Notes: generated by a model from the sequence alone, not told the origin. Numbered from the stretch's first letter, positions 21,741-33,660 are shown. The stretch is 49,650 nt of DNA from Gnetum montanum (GCA_015680685.1 MNCI01014500.1:61903-111552), one strand, 5' to 3'. Numbers and translations: made by a program.

Positions 21741-22496
21741 ATAGTATGATGTATTAGTATTTTCCCATTGTTGCTAAAGACGTCCTTAAGAATGAAAGAG
21801 GCCAGGGATTATGTTGTGCTTGATTTCAAGTAGCATACCGTTCATATGACATCTCATTCTCTAAGGCATTGTTTGGTGGTAAGCCCACACAAATCATGAT
21901 CAATCCTAGCTTGGAGTTGTTTATACACTGATCTTCTGATTCGCAATTATATTCAATGGAGTAGTTTTTTTATTTTAGATGTAACAATTATACAATCTTA
22001 AAAGTTGAAGAAGATATTTTTGTGGTTCTATTTCATAACCGTAAGAGATGAGGCCATGATTGAGATGTTGTCTGTCTTAAAATTGTTAACATAAGAAAGT
22101 TCTAAAAAAGCCCATTGGTCATTGAATAGTCATGTGCCAACTTCAGTCTTGGTGCAACCATGGGCTGGCCTAGCAAAGATTGAAATGTCTATCTTATTTT
22201 TGCCATGATCAACATTTTATCTTTGGTTGATCTATCTGTGGTCATCACAATCCAACATACCAACAACAATGAGGTCATAGACAAGTTGTCTGAGACATCC
22301 ATAGGAATAGAAGTTGAAAAACTTCAATGTTAAGGTCTCCACATTCTGCAGTGTTTTGGATCTTGGAAGTGAACATTGATTTAATGAATATAAAAATAAT
22401 TTGCAACAAGGGTCATTAGATTTGTTGTATGTCCATCAAGCTCTAGAAAAATAAATTTATTTATTATGAGACAACTATGTATTTTTTCTCAACCAT
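21741..22496. other. AT-rich tract, nothing recognised
   Basis: No frame, repeat or element end stands out here. Confidence 0.5.
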
Positions 22497-22940
22497 AGTT
22501 TGTAAAGGTGTTACTAATGAAGTCAATATCCCTCCTAGGTTGAAGGGTAAGTTCTAGAGAACTGCTATTAGACTTGTGTCCTTTATGATGCAGAATCCTA
22601 ACATATCAAAAAACATTAGGCTCAACACATGCATTTGGCAGAGATGTTAATGCAAAGGTGGATGTTGGGTGGGACTAGGAAAGATCAAATCAACAACTCT
22701 CTTTTAAGGAAAAGTTTAGAAGTAGGTCCCACTGATGAGAAGATTAAGGAAAGTCATCTTAAAAGGTTTGGTCATATATTGAGAAGACCAAATAATGCTC
22801 CTATTAGAAGAGGTTTCTTGATTAAAATTGAGAGGAACCAACAAAGAGGTAGACCAAAACATACTTGGTTTGCTTGCATAAAGAAAGACATTCAAGATTT
22901 GGGTATTAATAATTATTTGGTTCTTACTAAAAATAACTAG
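22497..22940 (+). pseudogene. RTE LINE protein, C-terminal part
   Basis: An upstream piece in one frame reads IPPRLKGKF, a stop, then RTAIR, a conserved block near the end of RTE RT. After a frame change the open piece 22629-22940 (103 codons) reads AEMLMQRWMLGGTRKDQI, then LKRFGHILRRPNNAPIRRG, then RGRPKHTW. These are the hallmark C-terminal blocks of plant RTE proteins, including the RWFGH and GRGRPK motifs. The protein copies RTE RNA at the target site. Here it is truncated and frameshifted. Confidence 0.8.
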
Positions 22941-23000
22941 CATAAAAGAACTCATCTAGCTAACCCAATGAAGTTAAAATAAGGCTAGGATGATGATGAG
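22497..23000 (+). mobile_element. RTE-type LINE 3' fragment
   Basis: The plus strand encodes the C-terminal end of an RTE-clade LINE protein and ends in a short 'atgatgatgag' run (22990-23000), typical of RTE 3' ends, which use short repeats and not long poly(A). The upstream edge is a 5' truncation near 22497. No target duplication was identified. Confidence 0.75.
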
Positions 23001-23461
23001 GACTTGTATAATTCAACTCAATGAATGAATCTTGTAAACACAACCATAGGTAACTTGTTGAACAAAATCAAGGCCAAAGTTTTAACCAATGTATATTGAT
23101 GTTTCGAGAGTCATACAGTAGCTAGTCAAAATCAACTCCTAAATAATCTACTAGTAAATTATTACTCTATGTTTGTCCATTCCATCAAGGGATAAAAAGC
23201 TAAGAAAAGGGTTTGAAAATTCTGGAGCACTAAAAGGGACACACTAGCCCAAGTAGACAGGCGTACTTGCCAAGTTAAAGATTTAACCACCAAGGTTATG
23301 CTTACAAGAAGAAATGTAACAAATAGTTCTTGGCATATCACCATTTTGTTGATAACCTATTGTGGCTAGGGAAGTTGATGAAACTAAAGTTAGATGACCT
23401 TAATGTAGGGAATGATCTTCCAATCAACATGGTTGATTCGTTTTGATTGCAAACTGAAGGC
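23001..23461. other. AT-rich tract, nothing recognised
   Basis: Only chance-length frames are present. This is the flank into which solo LTR E inserted. Confidence 0.5.
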
Positions 23462-23547
23462 AATAGTAACAAGTGTCAATTTTAACAAGCTGCAACGATG
23501 CATGCCTAGCTTCATCAATGCATTGATGTAACCCTAATAAATACCTA

Positions 23548-23555
23548 TATAAATA
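23548..23555 (+). promoter_or_regulatory. TATA box of solo LTR E
   Basis: TATAAATA lies about 80 bp after the LTR start, close to the position of the box in LTR C. Confidence 0.5.
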
Positions 23556-23648
23556 CATGTACCCATCATATTTATGGCACCATTTAATGAATAGCTTGGC
23601 CAAACTTTTACAATTTCTTCCTATAAAAGTTAGTATTAGTCACCAAGT

Positions 23649-23698
23649 GCCCACAATGTGAATCAAGTAGATTGCCCACAATGTGAATCAAGTAGATT
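23649..23698 (+). repeat. Perfect tandem duplication, 2 x 25 bp, in LTR E
   Basis: The unit starting 'gcccacaatgtgaatcaagt' occurs twice with no mismatch (23649-23673 and 23674-23698). It arose after LTR E inserted or is particular to this copy. Confidence 0.9.
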
Positions 23699-24319
23699 GT
23701 CCAGAATTTTATTCAAGTGATATTGTACCTAAACATATTTTCATGATGACAATAAAATCAACATCTATTTCCTTCATTGCAGCACTTGGCTTAGTTTTAT
23801 TATTTCTTTAATTGCAATTTACTTTAATTGTTTTTTCAATTTCAAAGCACTTAGTTAATTATTTTACTTTCATTGCACTTAATTAAATCGCATGAGTACA
23901 ACCAACTTTGAGCATAAAAGCGTTAACATTTGGTACTCCTAGCAATGTACCACTTAGTATGCTCAACAATGGACACTCGATAACCCAACAACATTGATGC
24001 ATGTTCAAGATGTGTATGGCAAATTGGGAATAGGTGCTCCATGCCTAAGCTAAACTAGCTTTATTTCTTGTACTTAGATTAAACAATTTTTTTATTATTT
24101 TAATATTTTATAATAATATTTTAATTATATACCTCAATCTCATTTAACCATACAAACTGAACACGCACAAGTGTGATTGGGAAGACAACAACCAATAATC
24201 TAATGCTTAGCTATCTAGATATCTATACTAGTCCTAGTCCACAGAATTCAACCAGATTGCATGTGAGCACTTATGATCTAAATGTTTGGGCATAGGTCTC
24301 CCTAGTGCTCATCAAATAG

Positions 24320-25439
24320 TTAAAAACCCAACTATTAAAATGCCAACCATTAAAAAATGTGTTCCATTACATAAAATCCTAGCCAACCATTTGTATGTTA
24401 CTAAGGACAATTATATAAAGTTGGTTTTTTTTATACGACGTATCTTATATATTTAGTCTTTATTATTTAAGAATATATCATAATTAAAAACCTCATATAG
24501 TTATTCTTTCCCTCCTAAAATCCTTGGCATCCATATCCTTTTGCTCTTTCAAGAGACATTCATAGATGAGTAAATTAAGGTATGAACTAAATACCAGGAA
24601 AAACCGACCATCAATTATCGTTAATCATATGTACTATTATTATAGTGCTTCATTGTTCAAGAAGAAAAGTATGAATTTGTCCATAGTGATGCCTAATTAT
24701 TGATAAAATTCCACTGGAAAACTAATTGGACTTGGCCTTTTATTAGTTTTCATGCTCTTAAAGATTATTCCTAAATGTAATATCAGCCGTTGTAAGTTCA
24801 GTTTCAACACTCTCAAGAAATTTGCTTAATAATCCTTCCTCTAGAGGCTGTACAAATAACAATAATCTTTGAAATATTTAACTGTCCAATACGCAACTAT
24901 AAAGATTCTGCAGGAGTTGCATTACAGATTAGCGAATCTATAAGCTTTGCTGAGTCATCAGCTCTTCTAGCTATTCTCGTGGTTCATCTGAAACAGCTGA
25001 GGGTATTAAACGAAATTACCACACTTAAGGACCCCCTCTCTCCATAATCTGTGATTATCAAGGGCCACCACATCTAATTCTTCTGTTTGAAGCCATTGTT
25101 TTCCGGATCCCGTAATTGTAATCAATTGCAGAAAATGAAAACATTTCAAATTTCATTAGGGATTTTAAAAGGCGTAAGGAGGGGTATTGCAATCAGAACT
25201 AAACGACTATATGTACCCTGGACAGGTCGCCAGCACGAAATTTTCATAACTTTCATAAACATAATAATGCAGCATAAGTAACAAAAATAGTAGGGTAACA
25301 CTATTCCTGATAATAGAAGTGGGAAGGTCATTTGTAAATAATACGTAAGAATCATATAACAAATGAAAACGTTTTTGATAGGGGACAGTTGAATTTTGTC
25401 TTAAGAAATTAAATAATTCAAAGTACTGCATTTAGAGTA
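24320..25439. other. AT-rich tract, nothing recognised
   Basis: No LTR ends, domains or repeats recognised. Confidence 0.45.
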
Positions 25440-26355
25440 AATAGCAATGTACCAGATAAAACTGATCGCGCTCACGGCTGGTCGAATTAGCCATTCACAA
25501 TCCGCTTCTCTCTGAGTATTAAACTGAAAGTTCGTGTTTCAATCTCGGCATTTACGAAAGCGTATAGAACTTTGCGTGATAAGGCAGGATAAAGACGCTT
25601 AGCATAAAAACATTCGCTGATCCATATATCTTAATTTGAAAAAGTATAGACAGAACGATAATCCGCCCTGATACTATCACAATCAAGTTTTAAAACGCAC
25701 CAAATGAAGTATGCATCCAGTCGCTTGTGTTCAAAGCTTAACTTCACGAAAAATAGAAAACAGAGCGATTCAAAGCTGTCACTTCAAAGAATGAAGAATC
25801 AGATCGTTTGGCAAAAGTAATAGCAGCTACGAACAACAACAGAAAGGCAATGCTTGGCTAACAGGGCAAAGATATTTGCGTGCAGGCCGGATATAGGAGG
25901 AGGACGCCCACGCCAGTCTCGTGATAGATCTGCATCTCCGCACGTTTTCGAAATCGTTTGAATTAAAACTGGCTAAAATATTCGTTAGATCAAGAGCAGA
26001 CAAAAAGAATCAATGCGCAGTCGCCCAATCGACACTTGGTGAATGCTCCCAGAAGGAAAAGCATGCTTTTCCATGATTTCTCCTTGCACAACCTCACATG
26101 TTCACACAGCAACCCAGTCAATCTGGCATTTTTAAATGAACAAAATATTCTGCCTGCGACATAATGAAAATTTGGCATAATGCAACGAGAGCTGACATCT
26201 TCTGCTGCAACAGCGTAGCTGTCTGGAATGACGCCAAAGATTCCCAGACAAGACTTCTGGAGGCCTTTCAACATTAAAACTCAATTTATTTTGGGGGATT
26301 GTTAAGGTGAACCACAAAGCGTTAGAAAAAGAAAACCCAAAACCTTAAGACAGCT
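25440..26355. other. Less TE-like block with a small minus-strand frame
   Basis: The base composition shifts here: CpG dinucleotides are more frequent (for example 25450-25620 and 25870-25960) than in the surrounding element DNA. A minus-strand frame of 94 codons (25990-26274), rich in Cys, shows no domain I recognise. It could be a fragment of a host gene or a chance frame. Confidence 0.25.
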
Positions 26356-26603
26356 CAAAGATTACAAAGTGATCTCCATTTACTTGTAACAAAAAAAAAC
26401 TAGGGCAAGTGTCATTCTCTCGGACGATTGCTAATAAAATCAAATCAAACCCTTTTAACATTGCATTTCTTAAGAGAACTTAATATCAAAGATTACAAAG
26501 TGATCTTTATTTACTTGTAACTGAAAAAAATGAATGAAGGCAAATCTCATTCTTTGGGACGATTGCTAATAAAGTCAAATCAAACCCTTTAAGAGAATTT
26601 AAT
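26356..26603 (+). repeat. Diverged tandem duplication, 131-bp period
   Basis: Unit 1 (26356-26486) and unit 2 (26487-26603) both run from 'caaagattacaaagtgatct' through 'gacgattgctaataaa' to 'aagaga(a)cttaatat'. Unit 2 lacks about 14 bp. It lies next to the 3' end of the minus-strand LINE. Confidence 0.85.
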
Positions 26604-26799
26604 ATTATTTTCATAGGAGAGGTTTAATATGCATTTCTATATGAAAAAAATAATCTCAAAAAGGAGTATCTTCCAAGCCTTTTGAAGGTATCCTTTAACA
26701 CAATCATCATTAAAGATACCTAATGGAAAACCAATGAAATGATTTGGAATAAAAATTTGAAGAGATTGACACTAGTTCCAAATTTGTCTAGAAAAAGAG

Positions 26800-26990
26800 C
26801 ATTCTCAAAAAAGCATGCATAAAAGAGTCTTCTATATGACAAATGATGCATTTAGGGCATTTAACTTCTAAAAGGTAAAGCCTATGTCCAATGGAAGGTC
26901 TTTGATGAATCAAAGGCCAAAATAAGAATGGATGCTTTGGTTAGGCCTTTGATTTCCACACACGATGAAATATTGATTTCCAATGATAAT
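26800..26990 (-). pseudogene. LINE zf-RVT finger, minus strand
   Basis: The minus strand encodes WKSIFHRVWKSKA, a stop, PKH, then HQRPSIGHRLYLLEVKCPKC, then IICHIEDSFMHAF. The CPKC pair with the downstream His matches the zinc-finger region that follows RT in plant LINEs. Confidence 0.7.
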
Positions 26991-27536
26991 CTTCTAGTTG
27001 CACATTCTATTTTCGATTTAAAGTAGAATATTGAAATTCTTGTAAGTGAAACCAAGATTTAGCTTTAGAAATGCCAAGGGAACGCATATGGGAACCATCT
27101 AGCTAAAACCAATCCTCATACCAAGGAGTTTTAGTATGTATTTTAGGTACCCCAAAGTTGTAGAGAACATGCTCAATGTGCTTATAAATGTGAATATCTT
27201 ATCTTTGAAACCTCCATTTAACTTTGACATGTTGCAATAAAAAATAATTGGCCAATATGATGGAGATTGCAATCAGCAAAACAATTTGCTCTGTTTGAGA
27301 ATTATTCAAATAAGCAACTAAAATTATTTTTAAAAATAAGTGAGCACCAAATAGAGTGCGTTCAACAAATTATCGAAGCTTAAATGGGTAGGTTTCCATT
27401 GTAAAAAAAATCTGATTTGATTCTAACAATGTCAATTTTGCTTAAAAAGAAATGAACATGTACCCTTCTATGATCCTCCACAAATGATCCAGTTGTTCCA
27501 ATGAGAATTCTTCCATCTTTGATATTTATCTAAATA

Positions 27537-27815
27537 TTAAATATTATGCCTAGATAGAATATTCCAAGCTTCTTTACTTTCTATGCAATGAGTGACCCAG
27601 TTAGAGGCCAACAAAATACTTTGTTTCTCAATAGAAAGAAATCCCAAGCCACCTTGATCCTTACTTAAAAGACAAATATCCCAAGCAACTTGATGAAAAG
27701 CCTTGTGATTATCATTATCCCTCCATAAAAAATTCATGAGAATTCTGTCAATGCTTTGAAAGGATGATTTAGAAGGAGCCATGAATGAAGAGTAGTACAT
27801 ATGAGTGAAGCTCAA
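27537..27815 (-). pseudogene. LINE post-RT segment, minus strand
   Basis: An open piece of 92 codons containing SFQSIDRILMNFLWRD, then FHQVAWD, then KDQGGLGFLSIEKQSILLAS. These are the conserved 'FLW...VAWD...GGLG' blocks after the RT domain in plant L1-like LINEs. It lies downstream of the YADD-type region on the same strand. Confidence 0.8.
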
Positions 27816-27967
27816 AATATGGTTGGCAATTACAAATCTACCTGCAAAAGATAAGGGTTTAGAAGCCCATTTTAAAGCCTTTTACTTAACCTTTTTTACC
27901 ACATTATGTCACAGAGCAATAAGAGTAGATAATAATGCTATAAGAATGCCCAAAAGAGTAAAAACAC

Positions 27968-28298
27968 CTATATGAGAAAGCCACTTAATATTATAATTAT
28001 TTGACCATCCAATCCTTGAGAAAAGCTTGAATGAATAGCTTGAGCTTTACTCCCATTAATTTTGGCTTCGTAAGCTCTATAATAAATGTTAGTAAAAACC
28101 AAGGTAGTGTTAAAATTATTATGGCTCTCAATCAAATTGAGAAATGTGTCATTTGCAAAATGGTTGTAAATAAGATCTTGTCCATTTACTAGAAGAACAA
28201 TTTCTTTTAATGTCAAAGAATCACTATGAGCTCTAAGCACAACTTCAAGAGCATTATCTACAATGATAAAAAGATAAGAAGCTAAAGGGCATCCCTTT
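27968..28298 (-). pseudogene. LINE RT palm with altered active site, minus strand
   Basis: The frame begins at the junction with element B in the conserved KGCPLASYLFIIVD block and reaches NHFANDTFLNLIE. The active-site box, normally F-A-D-D, reads F-A-N-D, so the first catalytic Asp is Asn. It continues with a block ending YEAKINGSKAQ, the usual next motif. The extension to 28333 on the minus strand is LTR sequence and not part of the gene. Confidence 0.8.
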
Positions 28299-29091
28299 TG
28301 AAGAGCAGCAATATCGCATCCGTGATATTGCATCCGCGATATCGTGGCCTACCTCAATTTCTATAAATAAGAGGTGACTTCCCTTGTTTTGGGAGAAAGA
28401 CTTAGACCTATAGCTAAACTCTTGTAGTTTTACCATTCCAGAGTTAGAATAATTTCCATGTGCCCGCAATAAGAGTCTTAAAGTAAACAGATCTTTATTC
28501 AAGAAAATTGTACCTGAGCACACATTTGTGTACGGCAGTAAAGACAAACTTTATGATAAACTTTGCACCATGTGGATTAAGCTAAATAGTAATTAATTAT
28601 TGTTGAATATTTAAATGCTTTCCTAGTTAATTAATCTCTCTCAACCCTTGACTCTCCTAGTTAAGTACATTCAGTACGACCACTTCAAGCATGTGTGTAG
28701 CGCTTGGTAACCCAGTAACGATTAGCGTTTGGTAATCCCAGCAACGTTACACTCATTCAGGATGTGTGCGACAAGTGAGAACAGATACTGGTATTAGGAA
28801 CAGTTAGAACTTAGTTAGTGAATAGTTAATGAAAGTTAGTCATTTAGTTCTCCTTACCTTCCCCTATTAGCATAAGACATTAAAAAGATAAAAGATATAA
28901 AAATCATATACCTCAAGCTTACTTAACCATACAATCATGACAATACAAGTAAGTTTGGGAAGATAGTGATTGATTAACCTTAAAGTGTTCCATTAGGGCG
29001 TGTAAGCACTTAGTCCTTGGAGTTCAACCGGATCGCATGTGAAACGCTCTTATTCATATGGTTGAGTGTAGGGGTACCTCGCCACTAATCA
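28299..29091 (+). repeat. Element B 5' LTR, 793 bp
   Basis: It starts TGAAGAGCAGC and ends CCACTAATCA. The last 319 bp (28773-29091) align without length change to 37161-37479. It holds three degenerate copies of a GCGATATCGC palindrome (28308-28345) upstream of the TATA box and a partial repeat of 'cttggtaacccagta' near 28703. Confidence 0.9.
28362..28369 (+). promoter_or_regulatory. TATA box of element B 5' LTR
   Basis: TATAAATA, just downstream of the palindrome cluster. The context 'ctataaataagaggtg' is nearly the same as in LTR D ('ctataaataagaggcg'). Confidence 0.7.
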
Positions 29092-29110
29092 TTGGCGCCG
29101 TTGCCAGGGA
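29092..29110 (+). other. Primer-binding site of element B
   Basis: 'ttggcgccgttgccaggga' follows the LTR end directly. TGGCGCCGTTGCC(G/A)GGGA is the primer site known from plant Athila-type gypsy elements. Confidence 0.85.
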
Positions 29111-29236
29111 CTTAGTTGTTTGTGCTCTACGTAGAACATAGGAAATCATCCATATCGTTAGAATGCTAGAACGAACCTTTAGGGTTAATCAAGAAAAGAT
29201 AAGACAATGGTAAATCACACACCAAACAAGACAAAA

Positions 29237-31080
29237 ATGTCTTCTTCTTCACACAAAAGCACTTCAGTGCCTAGGACTAACACAAGAGACAGTCGGCAGC
29301 ATAACACACGTAACCAAGATCCGCCAGTTCCTCAATAGTTCCGTGTGGTATATATTCATCATGATGAGTATGTACCCGGCTTTACCTTTATTCTCCATCA
29401 AGATGAACAACTGCGTTGGAGAGACTTGGAGGGTAACATAGTGTTGCCTCCAGACCGATCAGTCCCCAACATGCTCCTTCGTGCTCTCTCACGAATAGGC
29501 ATGCTGCATTTATACGCAGAGTACATTGCATGCGATCATGACACAAGGGATTATCATCCCGTAGAAGCGTAACGTCAACAAGATTTGTGACAGGAAAGTC
29601 ACCACACATCCTTGAAGGGTAAATGGCCGCATAACACCCCGCACGTCTTAAGCAAAATTGGGGATGATGAACCTGCTTCAATAAGTTGCCCACCAAATGA
29701 TGTTCCCCCTCCTAACAATGGTCAGGAGGTGGTGTATCAGAACCTCCACTCCATGGTTCACAACCCTGGTTCTTATCCCCACAAACACGAAGTGTTCAAT
29801 GAGGGAACACAAACACACGATAAGGGTGGATGTTCTTATTGTAATCACGATCAAGGCCATAGCCACCGAAGAGAAGGTAGAAAACACCGTCATGGTGATG
29901 GTATTCCTTCTTCTTCACCTTCAACATCACATTCACCCTCTCCTTCTGTATCCGAACGTAGCCATAAGGAAACCAACCATGAGGATAAAGGGAAACAGAG
30001 TGAAAAACACCAATGAGACAGTTGAGAACGATGACAAGGGCACTCTAAGGAATCAAGGCATGGAAGAAGGGAGAGTAGGGAACCGTGTAGACATCACAGA
30101 CGCTATGAACGAGATGACCACGAAGAACCCCTACTCGCGACTAGAAGCATGTTAGATATCACGGAGGCCGTAAGAGTTCCCACAAGGCACCAAAAAGATA
30201 CTAGGATCAAGAGGTTAGACATGAATAACATCCCACGGTTTAAGGGGGGGTACAACGCTGATCCTCAAAATCATTTGCAAGCATTCCACGATGCATATGC
30301 CTTGCAAAACATAGAGAACGAGCGGCAAAAATTGAAGTTGTTACCAAGGACACTAGTGAAAGAAGCAGAAAGCTAGTACCAGTCCTTAGAACTAGAATCC
30401 ATTCGAAGGTGGAGTACAATGCTAGAACTGTTTAGTGATAAGTACCAAACGTACTCTTGAGTGTCTAACCTATGAAAGCAAATCCAAGGATGGAAGCAAG
30501 GAAATCATGAACCCTTGGATGCTGCCATGGGCCGTTATTATGCACTATTACATCATTGCCTTGGCCATGGTTATTCGCAGCGGGATCAACTATGCCATCT
30601 CATAGATGGACTTAGGCATGAAATAAGGAGAACCCTTGGAACGTATGCCCAAGGGGATTATCAGAACTTAGGTCTCATCAGGTTCATAGACTTCTAGAGC
30701 AAGTAGCCAAGGAAGAATGGGAGCTACGTAAGAGAGAAAGTGTGGAAGAGTACAATCAAGATCCTTCCCTCGGAAAAAAGGGAGTGAGATTCTGTGAGGA
30801 GGAGGAAGAGTCACCACTCGAAGAGATAGCGAATAGGAAAACCTTGCCACTCCAAAAATTAACAACAGAAGTGTCAGCAAAGGTAGAGCAAATGTGGAAC
30901 TCCCTATATAGTAGGTTCGAAACTGTTCTTAAAATCGTAGAGGAGTCTAGGGAGTGAGGTAGTGACTATGACAAAAAGAAAAAGAGAGAAGTGGATAATG
31001 CACGTAACAAAGGTAAGGGTAAAATGGCCATCACCGAAGAGGTTGTGGATTTAGATACGGACAATGACGGTGGATGTGAG
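29237..31080 (+). pseudogene. Element B gag, broken
   Basis: The most likely start is the ATG at 29237, followed by an SSSSHKSTS head and a TAG at 29336. The same frame then holds 29345-29572, 29612-30016, 30149-30376 and 30515-30697. A frameshift near 30665 moves the frame, which continues to 30957. The N-terminal part has FTFILHQDEQLRWRDLEGNI, also found in element C. A His/Ser/Arg-rich linker leads to a capsid core with HLQAFHDAYALQNIENERQK, then RRWSTMLELFSDKYQ, then LDAAMGRYYALLHHCLGHGY. The core matches Retrotrans_gag. A nucleocapsid zinc knuckle is not clear (a lone GCEIC near 31075). Confidence 0.8.
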
Positions 31081-31082
31081 AT

Positions 31083-31970
31083 ATGCAAATCCTATTCCAT
31101 TATCCATACACAACTCTCACACTGATAGCTCCATTACCACCCGCTCCAGCAATGCAAGGGGAACTCCCCACTCAACCGCAGCAACGCAATGCTACGAGGG
31201 CTGTGAATCTTCAACCCGCTACTGGTTCTAACAACTGCATGAAGAGAAGACCTTTCTTTAGAACCAATAGTCCAACCAAGCCCTCACAACCACAAGTGGT
31301 TAAACCTCTGAACACCTCTCTATCAAATAAGGCTTCAAAGCTCCCTTCAAACCAAACACCGAGCTCAACGCATACGGTTATGTTAACACATGTCATTACT
31401 GACTGGATTATAGTTGGCCACCTTCCCAGGAAATTTTCTAATCCTGGAAGCCCCCTAATCTATCTCCAAGTCACTGGGAATGAACCATGTAAAGCTCTTC
31501 TAGACTCAGGTTCCGGAGTCAACTTAATATTGCAAGAGATGTACAAAGCCTGGAACCTACCTCCATTAAGGAAGAGCAATATTCACCTAGAGCTGGCTGA
31601 CTAGTCCATCACTGTTCCCTTGGGATTGGTGGAGGACATTATTACCACTGTGTGTGGGTGGTCATACCCAGTTGATTTTCTAGTGATACAAGTAAACAAA
31701 GGTAAAGGGGACTTCCCAATAATAATGGGGAGGGCATGGCTAAGCACTATAGATGCATGCCTAGGAATCCATGATCTTTCCCTGGAAATATCCAAGAGGA
31801 ACACTTTTGGAAAGATTGAGAAGAAGAAGGTTCCATGCATCGCATACGGTGATACGAGGTGCAATTACATGCAGAAATCATGGGTTTGTCAAAGTTTAGC
31901 ATTACCTACATGCAACCGGTGTGCAAAAGACATCAATATACAAAGGTGCCTGTATGCAGTAGCCACCTGA
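31083..31970 (+). pseudogene. Element B aspartic protease
   Basis: Two open pieces in one frame, 31083-31604 and 31620-31970, are separated by a TAG. The retropepsin core runs from about 31425. The catalytic loop ALLDSGSGVNLI keeps the D-S-G triad, and IIMGRAWLSTIDA is the second conserved block of gypsy proteases. It would have processed Gag-Pol inside the particle. The N-terminal 100 codons are a Pro/Gln/Ser-rich linker. Confidence 0.85.
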
Positions 31971-32018
31971 TAAGAAGACACCTAGTGGCTGAAAACTAAC
32001 CAAGAGAGCAACTCACTA

Positions 32019-33660
32019 ATGTGCATGGAACTAACTGAGGGAATCACTAGTGCTTACATTGAAAGCATAGATAAACTAGAGCTAGTCCACTGCAAACTTC
32101 CAAGCCCTAACCTTGAAAACATCAACTGGGGGAAGTTGGAAATTCTTGAAAAATTTAAACAAGAGCCCCTAAATTTGAAACCATTGCCCACCGGTCTAGA
32201 ACATATGACCCTCGAAAATGGAAAACTAGTCATCATCAATGTAAGACTTGTTTCGAAACAAAAAGAAAGACTGTTGAAAGTAATAAACAAGTGGTCAAAA
32301 GCCTTTTCCTGGTCATACCCCGAATTAACTAGAATAGATCCTAGGATATGTCAGCATAGGATTTACACTGACCCCTCCATGAAACCTCAAAAACAACCGT
32401 AGAGGTGCTTGAACCCAAAATTGAAGCAAGTAGTAAAAGAAGAAATAAAACAGCTTCTTAAGGCTGGGTTCATATATCCCATTGCTAATAGCGAATGGGT
32501 TTAGCCCTCTGGTGATCATGCCGAAAAAGGGAGGCAAATGGAGGGTGTGCAGAGATTTTAGGCTGTTGAACATGGCAACATTTAAGGATCACTTTCCATT
32601 GCCATTCATTGACCAAGTCTTAGACACCATAGCAGGGCATCACTATTATAGTTTTCTAGATGGCTATAGTGGATACAACCAAATAAGGATAGCCCTGAAA
32701 GACCAAGCCAAGACAACATTCACCAGTCCTTGGGGAACGTTTTCATATAAATAGATGTCATTTGGCTTGTGCAATGCCCTTGCCACGTTTCAACACCTAG
32801 TTCTAAGCATATTCCAACAGAAAATAGGGAATGGAGTAGAAGTCTTTATGGATGACTTCTCCACCTATGGAACAAGTTTTGATCAAGCCTTGGACCGACT
32901 AGAGCAAGTGCTGAAAAGATGCGTAGAAACTAATTTAAAGCTCAACTGGTAAAAAAGCCATTTAATGGTCCAAGAAGACGTAGTACTTGGGCACAAAGTT
33001 TCACACAAAGGAATAGAGGTAGACCCAGATAAAGTTAGGGTCATCCAAGGAATCACCTAGCAACCGAAAACTATCAAAGACATTCGATCATTCCTTGGAC
33101 ACATTGGCTACTATAGGAGATTCATTGAGAACTTCTCTAAGGTTGCCAAACTGTTGGTAGAGCTAACAAAGAAGGACGTACCATTTGAGTGGACCAAGGA
33201 ATGTGAATGAGCATTCCAAGCTCTAAAACAAAAGCTTGTAGAAACTCCCATTCTACAAGCCCCTAACTAGTCCAGACTATTCCACATAATAACTGACGCG
33301 TCAAACTATGCTTTAGGAGCGGTACTTACACAGTTAAATGACCAAAAATGCCCTTACTACATCTACTGTGCAAGTAGAAGTATCGCTGGTGGACAACTTA
33401 ACTACACAACTACAGAAAAAGAACTAATGGCCATAGTGTTTGCATTGGATAATTTTAGGCACTATGTGTTAGGTTACAAAGTGTTCATCCATACGGATCA
33501 TAGTGCAATTCGATTCCTCATGAACAAGCCAACAGTTAACCCTTGTATTATACAGTGGCTAGTAATCCTATAAGAGTTCAATCTAACAATCATCGATCGA
33601 AAGGGCATCGAGAACGTAGTTGTAGATCATTTATCTTGGTTGTGCTAGGATAGCAAAGAG
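32019..33660 (+). pseudogene. Element B reverse transcriptase and RNase H, broken
   Basis: It copies element RNA into DNA and removes the RNA strand. An N-terminal piece (32019-32402) leads into a frame ending near KAGFIYPIANSEWV. After a frameshift close to 32495 the RT continues in 32482-32754 and 32755-32952. RT blocks are KWRVCRDFRLLN, FPLPFIDQVLD, FLDGYSGYNQI (first catalytic Asp), FGLCNALATFQ and VFMDDF (active site, Asp codons from 32851). Then come RSFLGHIGYYRRFI and the RNase H blocks ITDASNYALGAVL, then TTTEKELMAIVFAL, then IHTDHSAIRFL. At least six stops interrupt it, several at sites where Trp or Gln is usual. Confidence 0.85.

Larger units (their letters stand above)
23462..24319 (+). 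mobile_element. Solo LTR E, gypsy, related to LTR C
   Basis: An 848-bp LTR (23467-24314) is bounded by AATAG at 23462-23466 and 24315-24319. Its start, 'taacaagtgtcaatttt', aligns with the start of LTR C ('tgagaaagtcaatttttg' at 48059), with TG changed to TA. It ends 'tagtgctcatca' like LTRs B-D. Inside are TATAAATA at 23548-23555 and a decayed 'attcaaccagattgcatgtg' block shared with B. No internal region follows, so LTR-LTR recombination probably removed the element. Confidence 0.75.
26620..28298 (-). mobile_element. LINE (minus strand), 3' half, split by element B
   Basis: The second half of an L1-like LINE. Reading on the minus strand from 28298 it continues the RT palm, then thumb and connection, then the zf-RVT finger (about 26800-26990), and fades near 26620. 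Its first half is at 37480-38539. Element B with its CCTTT duplication sits exactly between them, and the RT sequence resumes across the junction at the conserved GCPL block. No poly(A) tail is clear. Confidence 0.85.

Noticed and set aside
25460-25560. Possible third tRNA-like head ('agttcgtgtttcaatctc')
   Set aside because: A weak B-box likeness is present, but no proper A-box at the right distance and no match to the SINE body.
27968-28333. LINE frame extending from 28298 to 28333 on the minus strand
   Set aside because: The last 35 bases belong to the LTR of element B; the apparent start codon there is accidental.
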